Shown in pieces: positions 17,741 to 25,374 of a stretch of DNA of 35,107 nt. The stretch spans positions 1 to 35,107 of the forward strand of contig JAFZPX010000018.1 in NCBI GenBank assembly GCA_017552455.1. The letters are read 5' to 3'. A model generated the notes under the pieces. The model saw only the letters and a program-made list of their open reading frames with translations, was not told where the DNA came from and ran no database searches. Origin of the DNA: Clostridiales bacterium. GTDB taxonomy: Bacteria > Bacillota > Clostridia > Saccharofermentanales > Saccharofermentanaceae. The position numbers were made by a program, and so were the translations under genes. Position 1 is the first letter of the stretch; every line of letters starts with the position of its first letter.

Positions 17741-19204
17741 ATGAAGGTCAGAAGCTTACGTCTTACTCAGATCATCTATTCCGTGGTCGTGGCGATCGGT
17801 GTTATTTTACTGTCGATAATTATCTCTTTCGTTCTTCTTAAGTCCTTAAGGAGAACCACCGAAGATAAGATATCTTACTTTATATCGGCGGATGCTCATC
17901 AGATGGAGCTTAATGTCGATAATTACTTTAACAACGTCCAGCAGGTAACGGCGTTGCTGTTCTCGGATAAAGGATATTACCTTTATGATGCTACGGATAC
18001 GTCTTTAAGCGAGTATCAGAAGATCCAAAGCGAGGATCTGATCCTCAGCAGGATCGTCGATCTCGGTATGATGAATAATTTCTGTGACTTCGGCATCGTC
18101 TACGCCAATGACAGTACTACCGGCTGGATCTCGCAGACTACGGGACAGATGTTCAAAGACAGTAGCATCTATTCCTATTTCTCTTCCGTTATTCCGGCTG
18201 ACAATCTTAAACAGGATGCGTGGATAGTTAATGTTCTCGGTAACACGGAGCGAATCTACTACGTCAAGCGCTTGAATCCGAACGCCGTATGCGTAGTTTC
18301 CTTCTATATCTCCGAGCTCGAAAATGTTCTTGCCGTGCCGAATGAGCTTTCCGACATGAGTGTAAGACTTGTGACGGGTGATGATTATGTCATCTACTCG
18401 ACCGATGCGGAAGAGATTGCCTCTTCGCTCGATCCGGCACTCGTAGATATCATAGGTGAGAATGTAGGTATTACAGCGATCAATGATGATTACCTCATTA
18501 CCTCCAACCGTCTGGCTAACGGCTGGAAGGTCGTCTGTTCTATGCCTGCTTCTGCAATCATGGCAGATCAGGTCGCTGTTACGAAGACCTTGGTCATTGC
18601 AGTCTCACTTATTACCGTACTGGTCGTTCTTACGATGCTCCTTATTACCACCAGACTTAATTATTCGGTCAAGGGAGTCGTCGAGGATCTCGATTATCAG
18701 GCAAGAAATGACCTTATGACTAATCTTCTTAACAAGAGCACATACAGGAAGCTCGTCGAGAATGACCTTTCATCTTATAACGGCAAACAGGCTATAGCAT
18801 TCCTTATGTTCGATCTCGATAACTTTAAGGAGGTCAACGACGCGGCAGGCCATAAGTTCGGTGATGAGGTGATCAAGAATATGGCCGAGCTGTTAAGAGA
18901 TGTATTCGAAGATGAAGGCGCCCTTATCGGACGAGTCGGAGGTGACGAATTCTCCGTTTATAAGTCATATAACGATATAAGTCGCGATGATGCAGAGAAG
19001 AGGATACATGATCTTACTATGAAGCTTTACGAGCAGTTTAACGTGAAGTTCAAAGAAGAGAATGAGAAATACGGCCTTACGGTATCAAGCGGAATTTTTG
19101 TTACGGGAGCCGGTGATTATAAGTTTGATGATCTGTATCAGAAGACGGATGTGGCGCTGTATATATCCAAGCGTAACGGCAAGTCCAAGCCGACATTTAT
19201 CTGA
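17741..19204 (+). CDS. Membrane diguanylate cyclase with extracytoplasmic sensor domain
   Basis: A 487-residue signalling protein. TM1 lies at about residues 11-33. A Cache-like extracellular sensor domain spans about 40-275, with TM2 at about 280-305. A cytosolic GGDEF domain starts near DYQARNDLMTNLLNK. The active-site motif is intact (GRVGGDEF, GGDEF at 400-404), and DLDNFKEVNDAAGHKFGDEV supplies the metal and substrate Asp, so synthesis of cyclic di-GMP is likely. The inhibitory I-site (RxxD just before GGDEF) is absent; the matching residues are DEGA. There is no EAL domain. The ribosome site is weak. The solute-binding lipoprotein gene begins 11 bases after the stop, suggesting one transcript and perhaps a shared ligand. 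Confidence 0.93.
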   Translation: MKVRSLRLTQIIYSVVVAIGVILLSIIISFVLLKSLRRTTEDKISYFISADAHQMELNVDNYFNNVQQVTALLFSDKGYYLYDATDTSLSEYQKIQSEDLILSRIVDLGMMNNFCDFGIVYANDSTTGWISQTTGQMFKDSSIYSYFSSVIPADNLKQDAWIVNVLGNTERIYYVKRLNPNAVCVVSFYISELENVLAVPNELSDMSVRLVTGDDYVIYSTDAEEIASSLDPALVDIIGENVGITAINDDYLITSNRLANGWKVVCSMPASAIMADQVAVTKTLVIAVSLITVLVVLTMLLITTRLNYSVKGVVEDLDYQARNDLMTNLLNKSTYRKLVENDLSSYNGKQAIAFLMFDLDNFKEVNDAAGHKFGDEVIKNMAELLRDVFEDEGALIGRVGGDEFSVYKSYNDISRDDAEKRIHDLTMKLYEQFNVKFKEENEKYGLTVSSGIFVTGAGDYKFDDLYQKTDVALYISKRNGKSKPTFI

Positions 19205-19215
19205 GGTAAGAACGT

Positions 19216-20493
19216 ATGCACAGATTCATAAGGATCGTATCATCTTTCATGGCTTCATTGATGTTTATGTTTTCCCTGGCATCATGCTCTTCTTCTGTGT
19301 CTAAAGTCAGGATAAGTGCCCAGGAGCAGTCGACGGTCATATCTATGTCATGGTGGGGAAACGATCCCAGACATGAATATACTTTGCAGGGATTATCTTT
19401 GTTCCAGGAGCTTAATCCCGACATTATTGTTGATCACTCCTATGGTGTCTGGAACGGATATGAAAGAAGATACTTGATGCAGATGGCGTCCCATAACAAC
19501 TGCGATGTAATGCAGATTAACTATGCGTGGCTTTCTGAGTATTCGGCGGACGGTACAGGTTATTATGATATCAATCAGCTGTCTGATTATATCGACTTGT
19601 CCCAGTTCACACAGGAAGATCTTGCGACGGGAATGAGGGACGGACACCTGAATGCTCTTCCGATAGCTTATAACACGGTCTGCCTTTTCTATAACGCGGG
19701 TATGTTCGCAAGTTACGGTCTGGATATACCGAGGACGTGGGATGACCTTTTCGCTGCGGCAGATGTAATGAGCGAAGACGGCATCTATGTGCTTGGAATG
19801 GTGAATAAGCATCTGTTCCTTCTTCTTAACGCGTGGTTCGAACAGACTACCGGAAGGACGTTGTTCGATGACGCGGGAAACTACATAGGAACTGCGGATG
19901 ACATCGCGATGATGCTGGAATTCTATAAGGAGCTTACGGACCGGGAGGTTATCATGCCTCTTTATAGCTTTAATGTCAGTGACTTGGAGGACGGACGGGT
20001 GGCAGGTACTGTCTGCTGGGCAAGTGACTCTTTAAGGTACTGTCAGCCTGCCATAGATGACGGTATGGATGTGGTGATAGGAGATTACTTAAGAATATCG
20101 GATAATGATGAGAATGATTGGTACATCAAGCCTGCCACGATGTATGCCATAAGTATCGATTGCAATGATCCCGAAGCTTGTGCAAGACTTGTGGACTTCC
20201 TTCTTAACGATCCGGAATTCGCGTTGATACAGGGTACTGAGAAGGGGATTCCGGTAAGCGCATCAGCAAGAGAGGCACTTATAGAGAATGGTTTGCTTAC
20301 CGGAATAGAATATGAGGCCGGAGAGTTCATATCAGATAACATATCCGATATGAACCTCATCAACCCCATGCTGGAGAATGCGGATTTTCTGGATATCTTC
20401 AAGACCATAAGCGACATGTATATCTACGATGAAGCTACTCTCGAAGAGGCCTCTGCACAGATACAGAGTGAACTTATGGAGCTTGCCGGCTGA
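19216..20493 (+). CDS. Extracellular solute-binding lipoprotein, sugar ABC type, orphan
   Basis: A 425-residue lipoprotein with a signal peptide and lipobox ending at Cys24 (SLASC). The mature part has the features of family 1 solute-binding proteins for sugars: MSWWGNDPRHEYTLQGLSLFQELNPDI near the N-terminus, QINYAWLSEY, LPIAYNTVCLFYNAGMFASYGLDIPRTWDDLFAAADVM, and a C-terminal lobe ending in Glu-rich helices. No permease or ATPase genes lie next to it, and the upstream partner is a membrane diguanylate cyclase. It may therefore serve as a ligand presenter for that sensor rather than for transport, or work with a remote permease. It ends exactly against the convergent broken gene on the other strand (adjacent bases 20493/20494). 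Confidence 0.88.
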   Translation: MHRFIRIVSSFMASLMFMFSLASCSSSVSKVRISAQEQSTVISMSWWGNDPRHEYTLQGLSLFQELNPDIIVDHSYGVWNGYERRYLMQMASHNNCDVMQINYAWLSEYSADGTGYYDINQLSDYIDLSQFTQEDLATGMRDGHLNALPIAYNTVCLFYNAGMFASYGLDIPRTWDDLFAAADVMSEDGIYVLGMVNKHLFLLLNAWFEQTTGRTLFDDAGNYIGTADDIAMMLEFYKELTDREVIMPLYSFNVSDLEDGRVAGTVCWASDSLRYCQPAIDDGMDVVIGDYLRISDNDENDWYIKPATMYAISIDCNDPEACARLVDFLLNDPEFALIQGTEKGIPVSASAREALIENGLLTGIEYEAGEFISDNISDMNLINPMLENADFLDIFKTISDMYIYDEATLEEASAQIQSELMELAG

Positions 20494-21020
20494 TCAGCGC
20501 CCTTCCGGCGGTTCCTGCGGCATTTCCCCGTCGAAGGCGGACATGTCAGGCATCGCCCGTCGAATCGATCTCATAATCTCCGCTTGTTATAACGAGATCG
20601 TCTTTACCTACAATACCATGGTCACAGGAGCTTATGATCAGGCTTCCTTCTCCGTTAAGAGTAAGGTCTGACTTCGAGAATATGACGCCTTCGATATTGG
20701 ATTCTTCGTCGGCTTCGAATCCCGTTACGTTGGTAAGTGTGTTTACGGTTCCTTCTGCCGTGGTGATAGAGACTTTGTCCGCATTTTTAACGTATATAGC
20801 CGCGGATGAGCTGTATCTTATCCTCGTCGCCTGCGTCGATTATTATCGATCCGTCTTCCAAAGTTCCCTGTATGATATATGTTCCTTCTTCCGTGATAGT
20901 GACGGAATCGGAAGCCAACGATATCAGCACGGTGTTATCTGCCGTTAATGAAGCCTCTGCACATCCTGTCATAAGAAGGACAAGTGCTATGAATAATGCT
21001 ATGGTTCTGATCTTTTTCAT
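20494..21020 (-). pseudogene. Decayed lipoprotein with carbohydrate-binding-like repeats, in three frames
   Basis: Remains of a secreted lipoprotein, probably of the Cthe_2159-like beta-helix carbohydrate-binding family. Fragment A (20787-21020) has a signal peptide with lipobox Cys20 and runs to DAGDEDKIQL, then goes out of frame and stops. Fragment B (about 20546-20812, a second frame) continues the expected homology with SSSAAIYVKNADKVSITT and FSKSDLTLNGEGSLIIS, then DHGIVGKDDLVITSGDYEI, and stops. Fragment C (about 20494-20560, third frame) encodes a Met/Pro/Glu-rich tail (GEMPQEPPEGR), as seen at the C-terminus of such proteins. Small deletions near 20812 and a large one near 20555 explain the breaks. 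Intact relatives are several times longer. It follows the VTC and DUF4956 genes, where such lipoproteins are often found. Confidence 0.75.
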
Positions 21021-21041
21021 GATCGTGATCCCCTTTCCTTG

Positions 21042-21686
21042 TTAAAGTTGTGCCGATGATTCGGTAAGCTGCGATACGCATACGGTGATAGGAAGATTAC
21101 CGTTACGCACTCTTAATTTGTCGATAAAATCCTTTTCGCTCATGCCGTTCTTTATCGTGACTGTGTACTTCAAGCGGAACAGGCTTCCCATGTCGGAGGT
21201 CTTTACGCTTATAAGCTTTCTTTCCGATGTGTACTTGTCGAAAATCTCGTCAAAGACGCCCTCATAGTCCAGGTCTTCCGGGATTGTGATGTGAAGCTCT
21301 TTCTCGTCCTTGCTGTCGCCAAAGCCCGTGACCTTAAGAAGCATCATGGCGACGCAGATTATTGCCGTGAAGATGCCTGCGTATACGAAATATCCCATAC
21401 CGCAGATAAGGCCGGTTGCCATCGCCAGGAATACGGCGGTTATCTCGCGAGCGGTGCCGGGAGCGGATCTGAAGCGAACCAGACTGAAGGTGCCTGCCAC
21501 GGCGACTCCTGCGCCTATGCTGCCGTTGACCATCATGATGACGACGCATATAAGAGCGGGAAGCAAAGCCAGTGTCGCGAGAAAAGACCTGCTCGTCTTC
21601 GTCTTGAACATGTAAGAGGCTGCGATAACTATGCCGAGCCCTAGTGCGACTGCGATATATATAATGAAATCCGTAGTGTTAAGCAT
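21042..21686 (-). CDS. DUF4956 integral membrane protein
   Basis: A 214-residue protein with an N-terminal membrane part of three or four segments (IIYIAVALGLGIVIAASYMF, FLATLALLPALICVVIMMV, then GLICGMGYFVYAGIFTAIICVAMMLL) and a soluble C-terminal domain of about 90 residues. Between the segments is the conserved SLVRFRSAPGTAREITAVFLAMATGL, typical of DUF4956. The function of the family is not established; it is commonly encoded next to VTC-domain polyphosphate polymerases and may form their membrane partner. The start overlaps the end of the VTC gene by 8 bases, so the two are translationally coupled. The broken lipoprotein gene follows 21 bases downstream. Confidence 0.87.
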   Translation of the reverse strand: MLNTTDFIIYIAVALGLGIVIAASYMFKTKTSRSFLATLALLPALICVVIMMVNGSIGAGVAVAGTFSLVRFRSAPGTAREITAVFLAMATGLICGMGYFVYAGIFTAIICVAMMLLKVTGFGDSKDEKELHITIPEDLDYEGVFDEIFDKYTSERKLISVKTSDMGSLFRLKYTVTIKNGMSEKDFIDKLRVRNGNLPITVCVSQLTESSAQL

Positions 21687-22413
21687 AAAGAAGTCCTCCT
21701 TCGATTGTTGTTACGCGGGATGCTTTTCTTATCTTGTTCTCGTAGTAGGAACCGTACTTCGAGAAAGATGTCCGCGCGATGTCGTTGTCGCTTAGGAATT
21801 TTGTAAGGTACAAAGGGATGGCGCCTGCTGTCTTAAGTTCGAGGAGAGTGCACCCCGGAGGGATTATCCTGTCACCGTACACGCCTTCGGTAAGTGACAT
21901 GTCACAGGTCCTGCCTAATATCTTCTCGTCCATCGTGAGCCTTAGTCCGCTTCCGTCAGTTGAGTAGTAGGATTCGCGCTCGTAGGAAAGGAAGCAGGAA
22001 GGCTTTAACCCCTTATATAATCTTCTGAAGTACTCTATCTCGTCTGCTATCTGCGAGATATAAGGCTGAGGGCAGGTGCCATCGAGCCAGCCTTCCGCCT
22101 GATGCTCTCTTACGGCCGTTCTTCTTTTGTAGACGATGCCCATGTATTTTTTCTTGATCTCGACATACACGTTGTCGTCCTCTGTGACCTTGCTGTAGGA
22201 TCTGACGCGAAGCTTCTCCTTATATACGGGCTTCTCGAGAGACTTTCTTATAAGAGCGTAGTCGGGAGTATCGTAGTAAACGTTTCTTATTGTCGTCCTT
22301 CCGTACTCGTCGAGCTTCATGTGTCCGTCGAGAACCTCGAGAAGCTCTGCCTTCGAGTCTGCGTCGAGCATGTATTTATATTCATATCTTTTGAAAACAT
22401 CAATGTGACTCAT
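21679..22413 (-). CDS. VTC-domain polyphosphate polymerase-like protein
   Basis: A 244-residue protein of the VTC family, related to the tunnel-shaped catalytic domain of yeast Vtc4 that makes inorganic polyphosphate from ATP. Visible features: the N-terminal RYEYKYML with basic and acidic residues alternating in strands, REKLRVRSYSKV and VYVEIKKKYMGIVYKRR (basic lining residues), SYERESYYSTDGSGLRLTMDEKI, and LELKTAGAIPLYLTKFL with the conserved metal-binding Glu. The family is usually about 230-260 residues in bacteria. A GGAGGA site precedes the ATG. It opens a three-gene - strand cassette with DUF4956 and the decayed lipoprotein. Polyphosphate synthesis is inferred from the family, not shown here. 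Confidence 0.87.
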   Translation of the reverse strand: MSHIDVFKRYEYKYMLDADSKAELLEVLDGHMKLDEYGRTTIRNVYYDTPDYALIRKSLEKPVYKEKLRVRSYSKVTEDDNVYVEIKKKYMGIVYKRRTAVREHQAEGWLDGTCPQPYISQIADEIEYFRRLYKGLKPSCFLSYERESYYSTDGSGLRLTMDEKILGRTCDMSLTEGVYGDRIIPPGCTLLELKTAGAIPLYLTKFLSDNDIARTSFSKYGSYYENKIRKASRVTTIEGGLLYA

Positions 22414-22540
22414 ATTCAGTTCCTCCGGTTGTTGAGCATATCTTACAAGGCTGACCTTAAATGAAACTTAAAGATGAGAAGAAAACCGGATTGGTTTTAT
22501 GTATACTGATATATAAATCAACACAGGAGAGGGATAGTTT

Positions 22541-22768
22541 ATGAAGTATTGTGAGCATTGCGGAAGTGCAAGTGAAGACAATATCAGGTTCTGCTCGACC
22601 TGTGGAGCGAAGTTTCCTGAGCAGGAGCCGGAACCTGTAGCTGCGCCGGTAGTAGATTCACCTGAAGTAGATCCGATCTATCAGCCGACATTCGAATCAA
22701 GTAAGGCTCAAGATATTGTAAAAATAAAGGCGGTTGACACTTCGGACAATCGCCTTTATAATCGTTAG
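22541..22768 (+). CDS. Small zinc-ribbon protein, possibly truncated
   Basis: A 75-residue product with a double CxxC zinc ribbon (Cys4, Cys7, Cys18, Cys21) followed by an acidic Pro/Glu/Val-rich stretch. Such zinc ribbons usually head larger membrane or regulatory proteins; here nothing recognisable follows. An AGGAGAGGG site precedes the ATG, so the start is convincing. The last dozen codons overlap a perfect consensus promoter for rpmH inside a dyad, which suggests that the reading frame has been cut short and now runs into regulatory DNA. It could be a genuine small protein or the 5' remnant of a larger gene. No transmembrane segment is present. Confidence 0.6.
   Translation: MKYCEHCGSASEDNIRFCSTCGAKFPEQEPEPVAAPVVDSPEVDPIYQPTFESSKAQDIVKIKAVDTSDNRLYNR
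22734..22762 (+). promoter_or_regulatory. Perfect consensus sigma-A promoter for rpmH
   Basis: TTGACA at 22734-22739 and TATAAT at 22757-22762 are separated by exactly 17 bases, the ideal vegetative promoter. The start of transcription would fall near 22769, just after the stop of the zinc-ribbon frame and about 54 bases before the rpmH start. A 13-bp dyad with one G-T mismatch (arms 22724-22736 and 22747-22759) covers both hexamers. The leader has three near-copies of TATGCG (22775, 22785, 22791). Confidence 0.9.
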
Positions 22769-22822
22769 GCTATTTATGCGAAAGTATGCGTATGCATAAT
22801 AAAGATATGGAGGAACGATGAT

Positions 22823-22957
22823 ATGAAGATGACATATCAGCCTAAGAAGAGGCAGAGAGCCAAGGTTCACGGTTTCCGTGCTAGAATGGCAACTCGTGAC
22901 GGTCGCGACGTTCTTAAGAGAAGAAGACTTAAGGGCAGAAAGAAGCTTGCAGCGTAA
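22823..22957 (+). CDS. rpmH: 50S ribosomal protein L34
   Basis: A 44-residue, very basic ribosomal protein, too short for ordinary ORF cut-offs. The sequence contains the L34 signature ([19 protein letters not shown], then [19 protein letters not shown]). The ATG at 22823 has a GGAGGA site with an 8-base gap; a second in-frame ATG two codons later is possible but further from ideal spacing. It is the first gene of the conserved rpmH-rnpA-yidD-yidC-jag series and is driven by a consensus promoter, as expected for a highly expressed ribosomal gene. A terminator-like hairpin directly follows it. Confidence 0.96.
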   Translation: MKMTYQPKKRQRAKVHGFRARMATRDGRDVLKRRRLKGRKKLAA

Positions 22958-22980
22958 GGATCACGGCTGTGGTCCTTTTT
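22958..22980 (+). terminator. Intrinsic terminator or attenuator after rpmH
   Basis: A 7-bp stem (GGATCAC with GTGGTCC, one G-U pair) with a 4-base loop starts at the base after the rpmH stop. It is followed by TTTTT at 22976-22980 and a second T run at 22983-22987. It fits a partial terminator that lets rpmH be made in excess over rnpA. Confidence 0.75.
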
Positions 22981-23003
22981 CGTTTTTGTGAAAGGGGCGT
23001 TAA

Positions 23004-23438
23004 TTGAAGGCGGAACCTTTAAGATTCAATTATGAATTTTCCAGGGTGTATCGCCGCGCCGCATTCGCAACGGGACGTATTTTGACAGTACATGTCTTTA
23101 AGCGTCCACAAGGTTTAAAACATAACAATACACGCATACCCGAAGACCTTTTAAGAGTAGGGTTCTGCGCCTCCAAGAAGCAGATGGGCGCAGTGGGCAG
23201 AAACAAAGCAAGACGCCTTATGCGCGAGGCCTATCGACACCTCGAACCGCGAATCCGCGAAGGAAATGATATTGTTATTACATTACGCAATGTCGATGAG
23301 CTCCCGTCTTATGCGCAGATCAGTGCTGAGATGGAAGTTCTTATGTCCAGACTTAAGGTTTTGAAGCCCGGAGTTCAGTCTAATGAGAAGAGCGATGATC
23401 AAGACGATCAGGTTTTATCAGAAGAACATCTCTCCTAA
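23004..23438 (+). CDS. rnpA: Ribonuclease P protein component
   Basis: A 144-residue basic protein that assists the RNase P RNA in cutting tRNA 5' leaders. The RNR signature is clear ([17 protein letters not shown]), with [12 protein letters not shown] at the start and [10 protein letters not shown] before the signature. The start is the TTG at 23004, 6-7 bases after AAAGGGG, which gives the standard family N-terminus ([11 protein letters not shown]). The C-terminus has an extra acidic tail that overlaps the yidD start. The terminator-like hairpin between rpmH and rnpA, together with a TTG start, would lower expression relative to L34. Confidence 0.95.
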   Translation: MKAEPLRFNYEFSRVYRRAAFATGRILTVHVFKRPQGLKHNNTRIPEDLLRVGFCASKKQMGAVGRNKARRLMREAYRHLEPRIREGNDIVITLRNVDELPSYAQISAEMEVLMSRLKVLKPGVQSNEKSDDQDDQVLSEEHLS

Positions 23439-23607
23439 CATGCAGCCTCACTGCAAATATCAGCCGACTTGCTCCGAATATATGATCGGATGTCTGGAAA
23501 ATCACGGCGTAGTTAAAGGTCTTCCGATGGGTTTATGGCGTATTATGCGCTGCAACCCTTTCTCGAAAGGCGGCTACGACCCGGTTCCGGATAAGGAGAA
23601 AAGATAA
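23383..23607 (+). CDS. yidD: Membrane protein insertion efficiency factor YidD
   Basis: A 74-residue protein that helps YidC-mediated membrane insertion. The family core is present: [29 protein letters not shown], then [24 protein letters not shown]. The start may be ATG 23383 or ATG 23395 (MIKTIRFYQ, closer to the family norm); both lie inside the end of rnpA, so the genes overlap by 44-56 bases. yidC follows after 4 bases. An amphipathic N-terminal helix is expected. Confidence 0.93.
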   Translation: MRRAMIKTIRFYQKNISPNMQPHCKYQPTCSEYMIGCLENHGVVKGLPMGLWRIMRCNPFSKGGYDPVPDKEKR

Positions 23608-23611
23608 CTTT

Positions 23612-24637
23612 ATGTCGTTACTCTACCAGTTTTTCGGATGGCTCACGAGAATTCTGTTCGGATTCTTCGGCAACTACGGTATGGCCATCATCATGCTTAC
23701 AGTAATCATCAGAGCTGCGCTGATCCCTCTTAACATCAGATCGCAGAAGTCCATGATTAAGATGCAGGCGCTCTCAGGCAAGACTGCTGAGCTCCAGCGT
23801 AAATACGGCGACGATAAGCAGAAGTATCAGGAAGAGGTTATGAAGCTTCAGCAGGAGAACGGAGCAATGGGTTTTTCCGGATGTATCCTCCCCTTCATTC
23901 AGTTGTTCCTCATCTGGCCTATCTACCGTATCGTATCAGGACCTTTGATCTACCTGTCACAGGTCCCGAGAGAAAACGTACAGGCAATGATCGATCTTGC
24001 AAACAGCGAGGGTCTCGTTACAAGCAAGAGACTTACAGATGTAATTCACATCCCTCTTATCGATATTCTTAACAATAACAGCGACTTCCTTGCAGAGTGT
24101 ATCAGCAAGGGTTACATCGGAATGGGTCAGCTTCTTGACCTTCACTTCCTCGGAATGGACCTTACAAAGACTCCTGCATGGAATCCTGTAACGATCATCG
24201 CTGATCCCAAGACATATCTTCCTTTGCTCATCTTCCCGATCCTCGTCATCCTGACGAACCTCGCATCCATGAAGATGGCTACATGGTTGAAGCCCGGCTA
24301 CAAGGAGCAGAAGGAAGCTAAGCAAAGAGAGAAGATGAATCCCGCCAGAGCAGGTCAGACTCCTAACGATCAGGCTGAGATGACCACAAAGATGATGACG
24401 TGGATGATGCCTTTCCTTATGCTCTTCACGACATTTACCCTCCCCGCTGCAATGGGTCTTTACTGGGTAGTCGGCGGTGTTATGAGCATCCTTACACAGC
24501 TTTTGACATACTTCCTGTTCACAAAGCCTTATGAGCTCAAGAAGCTCGAGATGGAGCAGAAGAAGGCAGCTGCATTCAAGAAGGATCACTCCGCTGATGA
24601 GAACAAGAAGAGCGGCAAGAACAAGAAGAGAAAGTAA
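23612..24637 (+). CDS. yidC: Membrane protein insertase YidC/OxaA
   Basis: A 341-residue insertase. Hydrophobic segments: YGMAIIMLTVIIRAALIPLNI, GCILPFIQLFLIWPIYRIVSG, LPLLIFPILVILTNLASM, and two at the end (TWMMPFLMLFTTFTLPAAMGLYW, VVGGVMSILTQLLTYFLF). The conserved Arg of the hydrophilic groove (VIIRAALIPL) is present, with the coiled cytosolic loop after it (KTAELQRKYGDDKQKYQEEVMKLQ). There is no lipoprotein signal peptide. A longer polar loop (about residues 115-195) separates segments 2 and 3. The C-terminus is a Lys-rich tail (KKSGKNKKRK) typical of ribosome-binding YidC proteins. Confidence 0.95.
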   Translation: MSLLYQFFGWLTRILFGFFGNYGMAIIMLTVIIRAALIPLNIRSQKSMIKMQALSGKTAELQRKYGDDKQKYQEEVMKLQQENGAMGFSGCILPFIQLFLIWPIYRIVSGPLIYLSQVPRENVQAMIDLANSEGLVTSKRLTDVIHIPLIDILNNNSDFLAECISKGYIGMGQLLDLHFLGMDLTKTPAWNPVTIIADPKTYLPLLIFPILVILTNLASMKMATWLKPGYKEQKEAKQREKMNPARAGQTPNDQAEMTTKMMTWMMPFLMLFTTFTLPAAMGLYWVVGGVMSILTQLLTYFLFTKPYELKKLEMEQKKAAAFKKDHSADENKKSGKNKKRK

Positions 24638-24660
24638 TAGCAGGAGGCTAGTTAGTTAAT

Positions 24661-25362
24661 ATGGAAAAGACAATCGTTAAGACCGGCAAGACCGTTGAAG
24701 AGGCAAAGGCTGCAGCTCTCGAGGAGCTCGGTGTTTCTGAGGATCAGGCAACTATCGAAGTTATCAATGAGAGCGAGGGCGGTTTCCTCGGTATGGGTAA
24801 GCAGGCTGAAGTTAAGGTTACTGCAAACGTTGAAGAAGCATCTGAGGAGGAAGAGGTTGTTTACTACGGTGACGACGAGAACTTCGAAGGTGATGCAGTA
24901 AGCGAAGCTGAGGATGCAGCTGTTCAGTTCGTAGCTGAGGTTCTCTCCGGTATCGGCATTCACGGTAATATGGATTCTTACAGAGAGGACGATACTATCT
25001 ACATCTCTGTTTCCGGCGGCGACTGCGGTTCTGCTATCGGACGTCATGGTGAGACTCTCGAGGCTATCACATACATGACAAACCTTATCGCTAACAAGCA
25101 CAGCGAGGACAGAGTTCACGTTCACCTCGATGTAGGCGGCTACAGAAAGCACAGAGAAAGAATCATCGAAGGTCTCGCTGAGCGTGCTGCAAACAAGGCT
25201 GTTCGTTATGGCAAGCCTGTTGCTATGGAGCCCATGAATCCTGCAGAGAGAAGAATGGTTCATTCTTATCTTCAGAGCTTTGATGGTGTTTCTACTCACT
25301 CCGAGGGCGACGAGTCCAATAGAAGAGTTATCGTTACACCTGATTCTGCAGCTCAGGAGTAA
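24661..25362 (+). CDS. khpB: Jag/KhpB RNA-binding protein
   Basis: A 233-residue protein with the three-part Jag layout. The N-terminal Jag domain (about 1-52) has VEEAKAAALEELGV and GGFLGMGKQAEVKV. An acidic linker (about 58-80) is rich in Glu/Asp. The KH domain (about 85-155) has the GRHG loop in SAIGRHGETLEAITYMTNL. The R3H domain (about 165-230) contains VAMEPMNPAERRMVHSYLQ. The family (KhpB/EloR) binds RNA with KhpA and influences cell elongation and division in streptococci and other Firmicutes. It follows yidC after 23 bases with an AGGAGG site, the usual order. Confidence 0.95.
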   Translation: MEKTIVKTGKTVEEAKAAALEELGVSEDQATIEVINESEGGFLGMGKQAEVKVTANVEEASEEEEVVYYGDDENFEGDAVSEAEDAAVQFVAEVLSGIGIHGNMDSYREDDTIYISVSGGDCGSAIGRHGETLEAITYMTNLIANKHSEDRVHVHLDVGGYRKHRERIIEGLAERAANKAVRYGKPVAMEPMNPAERRMVHSYLQSFDGVSTHSEGDESNRRVIVTPDSAAQE

Positions 25363-25374
25363 GGCTTACTTAAT

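Noticed and set aside
20690..20730. A GGCTTCGAATCCC string resembling a tRNA T-arm
   Set aside because: No acceptor, D or anticodon stems can be built around it; it belongs to the decayed lipoprotein gene.
21291..21644. Two open + strand frames opposite the DUF4956 gene
   Set aside because: DUF4956 on the - strand has clear membrane segments, motif and coupling to the VTC gene; the + frames are its shadows.
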